Source of the DNA: Candidatus Roizmanbacteria bacterium CG_4_9_14_0_2_um_filter_39_13
GTDB taxonomy: Bacteria; Patescibacteriota; Microgenomatia; UBA1406; GWC2-37-13
Direction: 5' to 3'
Assembly: GCA_002788865.1 (NCBI GenBank)
Contig: PFSC01000025.1
Span: 1-8,075, forward strand
Length of the DNA: 8,075 nucleotides
The position numbers and the translations under genes were made by a program. The notes beneath the pieces are model-generated. The model ran no database searches and was not told where the DNA came from. It saw only the letters and a list, made by a program, of their open reading frames with translations. Shown here piece by piece: positions 5,301-8,075 of this stretch (its first letter is position 1; each line of letters begins with the position of its first letter).

Positions 5301-7112
5301 CTTCGTGAACGATTTTCAAAATTTTTAGTCTCTCACGGGCATGCCGAAGTGCCTCCGATCTCTTTAGTTCCACAAAATGATCCAACCACTCTATTTACTG
5401 GTTCAGGCATGCAGCAGTTTGTACCCTATCTTTTAGGACAAAAACATCCACAAGGAACTCGACTTTTTAATATCCAACATTGTATCCGCGTCCAAGATAT
5501 CGAAGAAGTTGGAGACAATCGACACGATACACTTTTTGAGATGATGGGAAACTGGTCTCTTGGAGATTATTTCAAAAAAGAACAACTTCAGAACTTTTTC
5601 ACATTTCTGACCGACAAAAAAATCGGACTTGGACTTGATCCGAAAAAACTCTTTGTCACAGTATTTGAGGGAAATGAGCAGGCTCCACGCGATACAACAA
5701 GCATTGAAGTGTGGACAGAAATATTTAAAAGGGTTGGAATCAGTTCAGAAATTGGTGAAAGAATCTTTTTATATCCTGCAGAAAAAAATTGGTGGTCTCG
5801 CGCAGGAGAACCAAAAAATATGCCAGCTGGTGAACCAGGAGGTCCAGACAGCGAGGTATTCTACCTATTCGATGTCGAACATGACCCGGCGTTTGGAAAA
5901 GAATGTCATCCAAACTGTGACTGCGGACGGTTTATGGAGATAGGAAATTCGGTCTTCATGCAGTATAAAAAACTAGATGATGGATCATTCGAAAATCTGC
6001 CAAAAATGAATGTTGACTTCGGGGGCGGACTTGAGCGATTACTCGCAGCTGCAAACAACGACCCAGATATTTTTCATGCCGACATCAATAGCCATATCGT
6101 TAATGGTGTTGAGACTGCTACAAATCACGAATACGAAGATCCATCAAATCAAAAAGCGATGCGCATCATTGCCGATCACCTCAAAACTGCTACATTTATC
6201 ATCAAAGATGGCATCACACCTTCAAACAAAGAACAAGGATATGTTTTGAGAAGGCTTTTGCGCCGTGCACTCGTCAAAATCCGAGCTCTCAACAATAGTT
6301 TTTCTGCAGAAGCAGTCGCGCCAATTGTGGAACAAGTAGTTCAAACATATAACGGCATTTATTTTGATGCAAAAGTAGATACTGCCAAAATTATTCCTGT
6401 GATACAAGATGAAATTTCGAAATTTCAAAAAACACTTGATCGAGGACTTCGAGAGTTAGAAAAATTGGATGAAATAAATGGAACGATTGCTTTCGACCTA
6501 TATCAAACATATGGCTTCCCTTTTGAAATCACACAAGAAATCATGTCCGAAAAAGGAATCAAACTGAGTAAAGAAGAGTATGATAATGCCGTTAAGACCC
6601 ATCAAGCCAAATCAAGATCTTCAGCAGATCACAAATTCAAGGGTGGACTCGCAGACCAATCAAATCAAACAGTGAAATATCACACGGCCACACATCTTTT
6701 GCATCAAGCACTCTTTGATGTGATTGGAGATTCGGTGAGACAAGAGGGGTCAAATATTACTGCAGATAGACTGCGATTTGATTTTTATTGTGACAATCAA
6801 CCTACAGATGAAGATATTGAAAAGGTTGAAAAAATAATGAATGAAAAAATCAGCCAAGAAATACCCGTGAACATGAAGGTCATGGATAAAAAAGAGGCTG
6901 AAACGATAGGCGCACGCTCATTTTTCAAAGAAAAATATCCTGATGAAGTAAAGATATATTTTATTGGAAAAGATAAAGAAGATGTAAAAAGCGCATACTC
7001 CAAAGAGTTTTGTGGCGGACCACACGTCGAAAATACCAAAGAAATTGGAGAAATACAAATCAAACGGTTCAAAAAAATTGGCAGTAATATGTTTAGAATT
7101 TACGCAAAGTAA
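5280..7112 (+). CDS. alaS: alanine--tRNA ligase, compact form without C-Ala domain
   Basis: AlaRS charges tRNA-Ala with alanine in the cytoplasm. The class II core is clear: motif 1 region with LFTGSGMQQF (38-47), CIRVQDIEEVGDNRHDTLFEMMGNWSLGDYF (68-98), motif 2 RFMEIGNSVFMQY (217-229), motif 3 DFGGGLERL (246-254), and the tRNA-recognition helices with GYVLRRLLRRA (320-330). The editing domain keeps its metal ligands H468, H472 (HTATH), C578 and H582 (CGGPH), so mischarged Ser or Gly can probably be cleared. At 610 residues it is far shorter than E. coli AlaRS (about 875). The beta-barrel between core and editing domain is reduced to a short linker (about 440-466), and the C-terminal coiled coil and C-Ala domain are absent. 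Similar compact forms are, as I recall, common in Patescibacteria; the clean TAA end after a complete editing domain argues against a frameshift. The start follows a -10 box by eight bases. Confidence 0.96.
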   Translation: MALTHRQLRERFSKFLVSHGHAEVPPISLVPQNDPTTLFTGSGMQQFVPYLLGQKHPQGTRLFNIQHCIRVQDIEEVGDNRHDTLFEMMGNWSLGDYFKKEQLQNFFTFLTDKKIGLGLDPKKLFVTVFEGNEQAPRDTTSIEVWTEIFKRVGISSEIGERIFLYPAEKNWWSRAGEPKNMPAGEPGGPDSEVFYLFDVEHDPAFGKECHPNCDCGRFMEIGNSVFMQYKKLDDGSFENLPKMNVDFGGGLERLLAAANNDPDIFHADINSHIVNGVETATNHEYEDPSNQKAMRIIADHLKTATFIIKDGITPSNKEQGYVLRRLLRRALVKIRALNNSFSAEAVAPIVEQVVQTYNGIYFDAKVDTAKIIPVIQDEISKFQKTLDRGLRELEKLDEINGTIAFDLYQTYGFPFEITQEIMSEKGIKLSKEEYDNAVKTHQAKSRSSADHKFKGGLADQSNQTVKYHTATHLLHQALFDVIGDSVRQEGSNITADRLRFDFYCDNQPTDEDIEKVEKIMNEKISQEIPVNMKVMDKKEAETIGARSFFKEKYPDEVKIYFIGKDKEDVKSAYSKEFCGGPHVENTKEIGEIQIKRFKKIGSNMFRIYAK

Positions 7113-7120
7113 TTGCCCTC

Positions 7121-7200
7121 TGTCATCCTGAGCGTAGCGAAGGATCCAGGAAAATACATGGATTCTTCGGTCGTCGCTTAAGTTCCTACTCAGAATGACA
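7121..7200. repeat. 80-base MITE-like inverted-repeat element
   Basis: The ends TGTCATCCTGAG (7121-7132) and CTCAGAATGACA (7189-7200) are 12-base inverted repeats with one mismatch. A second, inner pair CGAAGGATCC (7138-7147) and GGATTCTTCG (7160-7169) matches at nine of ten positions, so the whole unit can fold into one long interrupted hairpin. It lies eight bases after the alaS stop and ends a few bases before the promoter of the next gene. It has no coding capacity. The TGTCATCCTGAGCGTAGCGAAGGATCC-type repeat is, to my knowledge, seen in many bacterial genomes; it is related to the element at 2996-3053. Confidence 0.75.
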
Positions 7201-7205
7201 AGTTA

Positions 7206-7211
7206 TATAAT
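7206..7211 (+). promoter_or_regulatory. candidate -10 box of the tRNA-binding protein gene
   Basis: TATAAT (7206-7211) is a perfect -10 and ends 17 bases before the ATG at 7229, giving a leader of about 10 bases with no Shine-Dalgarno. The best-placed -35 is TTCCTA (7183-7188, 17-base spacing), which is weak and lies inside the right arm of the 7121-7200 repeat. Confidence 0.5.
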
Positions 7212-7228
7212 TACCACAAATAAAACAT

Positions 7229-7564
7229 ATGAAAGACACAATAACATTCGCTGACTTTATAAAACTTGATATGCAAGTGGGCGAGGTCTTGGAGGCAATA
7301 AAAGTCGAAGATTCAAACAAACTCCTCAAACTGACTGTCAATATGGGAAAAGCGACTGGAATCCGTACCATCTTGACCGGAATGCAAAAATGGTACACTC
7401 CTGAGGATTTTATACATAAGAAATTCATTTTCTTGGTAAATCTCGAGCCCAAAAAAATGGCCGGATCAGAATCTCAAGGCATGCTCATGGCAGCAGATAC
7501 CAATGGTGAACCAAAGCTTATTGAAGCGCCCACCAATCTTCCCATTGGATCAACAATTCGATAG
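7229..7564 (+). CDS. stand-alone tRNA-binding domain protein (Trbp111 / MetRS C-terminal beta-like)
   Basis: The 111-residue protein is a single OB-fold EMAP-II/tRNA-bind domain across its whole length. Family signatures are the start TFADFIKLDMQVGEVLEAIKVEDSNKLLKLTVNMG (6-40), the middle LTGMQKWYTPEDFIHKKFIFLVNL (49-72), and the conserved NLEPKKMAGSESQGMLMAA (71-89). The length matches E. coli YgjH/Trbp111 (110 residues) and the detached C-terminal domain of methionyl-tRNA synthetase. The known role of the family is non-sequence-specific binding of the tRNA elbow as a dimer, either as a free chaperone or in trans to MetRS; a CsaA-like chaperone is a less likely reading. It follows alaS on the same strand but seems to have its own promoter. 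No catalytic synthetase domain is present. In CPR genomes such proteins are often labelled MetRS beta subunit. Confidence 0.9.
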   Translation: MKDTITFADFIKLDMQVGEVLEAIKVEDSNKLLKLTVNMGKATGIRTILTGMQKWYTPEDFIHKKFIFLVNLEPKKMAGSESQGMLMAADTNGEPKLIEAPTNLPIGSTIR

Positions 7565-7579
7565 TATATATATTCAATT

Positions 7580-7607
7580 TTGCTTTTTGATCAAAATCCT
7601 GTATGAT
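7580..7607 (+). promoter_or_regulatory. candidate promoter of the gene starting at 7662
   Basis: TTGCTT (7580-7585) and TATGAT (7602-7607) are spaced by 16 bases and would start transcription near 7614, giving an AT-rich leader of about 48 bases with no Shine-Dalgarno before the ATG. The spacer contains a perfect 12-base palindrome, TTTTGATCAAAA (7585-7596), in a position where a bound regulator could block RNA polymerase. A regulator is an inference only. Confidence 0.4.
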
Positions 7608-7661
7608 AGTTTTCACACTCACATACGTTATTCAAAATTATTAATTTATTACAAAAAAATC

Positions 7662-8075
7662 ATGCCTCCAAAAAAAACAACAAAGAAGGTAGGTTCTGCT
7701 AAACCTCCCGTAACGGTTGAAGCTCGTTCTGAAATGCCAAAAATGGCCGCAGCAAGCAAAGACACCGTTGAGTCTTCCATCTTGAATAGATTGAGTCAAC
7801 AATTCAATCTTCTTGCAATATTAATTGTTGCATTGTTTCTCTTTCAGGGATACACGTTTTATCGGGTAAAAAATATTGAGACAAAGGGTGTCACTGGTGG
7901 GACTGGACAAGCTCAAGAATCACCTCTATCTGATAAAAAACTCAAAGAATATGCCAAAGATCTCAAGCTTGATAAAAAGAAATTTGAAGCATGTCTTGAT
8001 AATGGAGAAAGGGCCGACGCCGTCACTGCAGATTCTACCTATGGCACAGAGCTTGGTGTTCAAGGAACTCCCGGC
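7662..8075 (+). CDS. membrane-anchored protein with partial DsbA/thioredoxin-like domain (cut by window end)
   Basis: The first 138 residues are visible and the frame is open at the edge. It begins MPPKKTTKK, a Lys/Pro/Ala-rich cytoplasmic tail of about 47 residues, then a transmembrane segment (about 48-67, FNLLAILIVALFLFQGYTFY) and a Gly/Thr/Gln linker (about 75-89). From about residue 90, 'SDKKLKEYAKDLKLDKKKFEACLDNGERADAVTADSTYGTELGVQGTPG' closely follows the helical segment of DsbA/thioredoxin_4 proteins that leads to the cis-proline loop (G-V-x-G-T-P). The N-terminal half of such a domain, with its CxxC active site, is not present before it. The only cysteine so far is C111. The catalytic half may be lost or may follow downstream. 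The domain is probably extracytoplasmic. The ATG lacks a Shine-Dalgarno; ATG codons within the tail (residues 25 and 28) are alternatives, but the lysine-rich start is plausible. Confidence 0.75.
   Translation, partial: MPPKKTTKKVGSAKPPVTVEARSEMPKMAAASKDTVESSILNRLSQQFNLLAILIVALFLFQGYTFYRVKNIETKGVTGGTGQAQESPLSDKKLKEYAKDLKLDKKKFEACLDNGERADAVTADSTYGTELGVQGTPG

Noticed and set aside
5280..7112. alaS as a truncated pseudogene
   Set aside because: All catalytic and editing motifs are intact, the frame is clean, and the protein ends naturally after the editing domain, as in other compact AlaRS enzymes.

Overview
The window looks like chromosomal DNA from a small-genome bacterium, most likely a member of the Candidate Phyla Radiation (Patescibacteria). 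The reasons are an AT-rich sequence (about 40% GC by eye), a very compact alanyl-tRNA synthetase of 610 residues, a stand-alone tRNA-binding (MetRS-tail/Trbp111-type) protein, small secreted proteins with no clear family, genes with weak or no Shine-Dalgarno sequence, and short palindromic repeats between genes. The complete genes read through without in-frame TGA, and two use TGA as a stop, so the code is the standard bacterial one and not the TGA=Gly code of Gracilibacteria/Absconditabacteria. The lineage is an inference; no rRNA gene is present.

Layout. Leftward genes: a palindrome-rich left edge (1-155), then secA (2903 to 156), then a 249-base spacer packed with palindromic repeats. Upstream of that lies a tight leftward cluster of three genes: nnrD (5228 to 4305), a membrane-anchored Ig-like protein (4276 to 3842) and a secreted two-module protein (3845 to 3153). 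The last two overlap by ATGA. Rightward genes: alaS (5280 to 7112), an 80-base inverted-repeat element (7121-7200), a 111-residue tRNA-binding protein (7229 to 7564), and the start of a membrane-anchored protein resembling part of a DsbA/thioredoxin-like domain (7662 to beyond 8075).

The divergent nnrD/alaS pair is separated by 51 bases. That spacer holds the palindrome TATAATTATA, which reads as a -10 box on both strands. The rightward box lies so close to the alaS ATG that the transcript is probably leaderless; secA has a similar arrangement.

Functionally the window combines housekeeping (Sec translocase motor, repair of damaged NAD(P)H, tRNA charging and binding) with three envelope or exported proteins of unknown role that would be clients of the Sec pathway. 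I see no mobile gene, CRISPR array, toxin-antitoxin pair or defence system. The most interesting non-coding material is the repeat DNA: two different elements sharing TGTCAT ends, an inverted 15-mer flanking secA, 7-base repeats next to starts, and a repeat tract that appears to have become part of the nnrD coding sequence.
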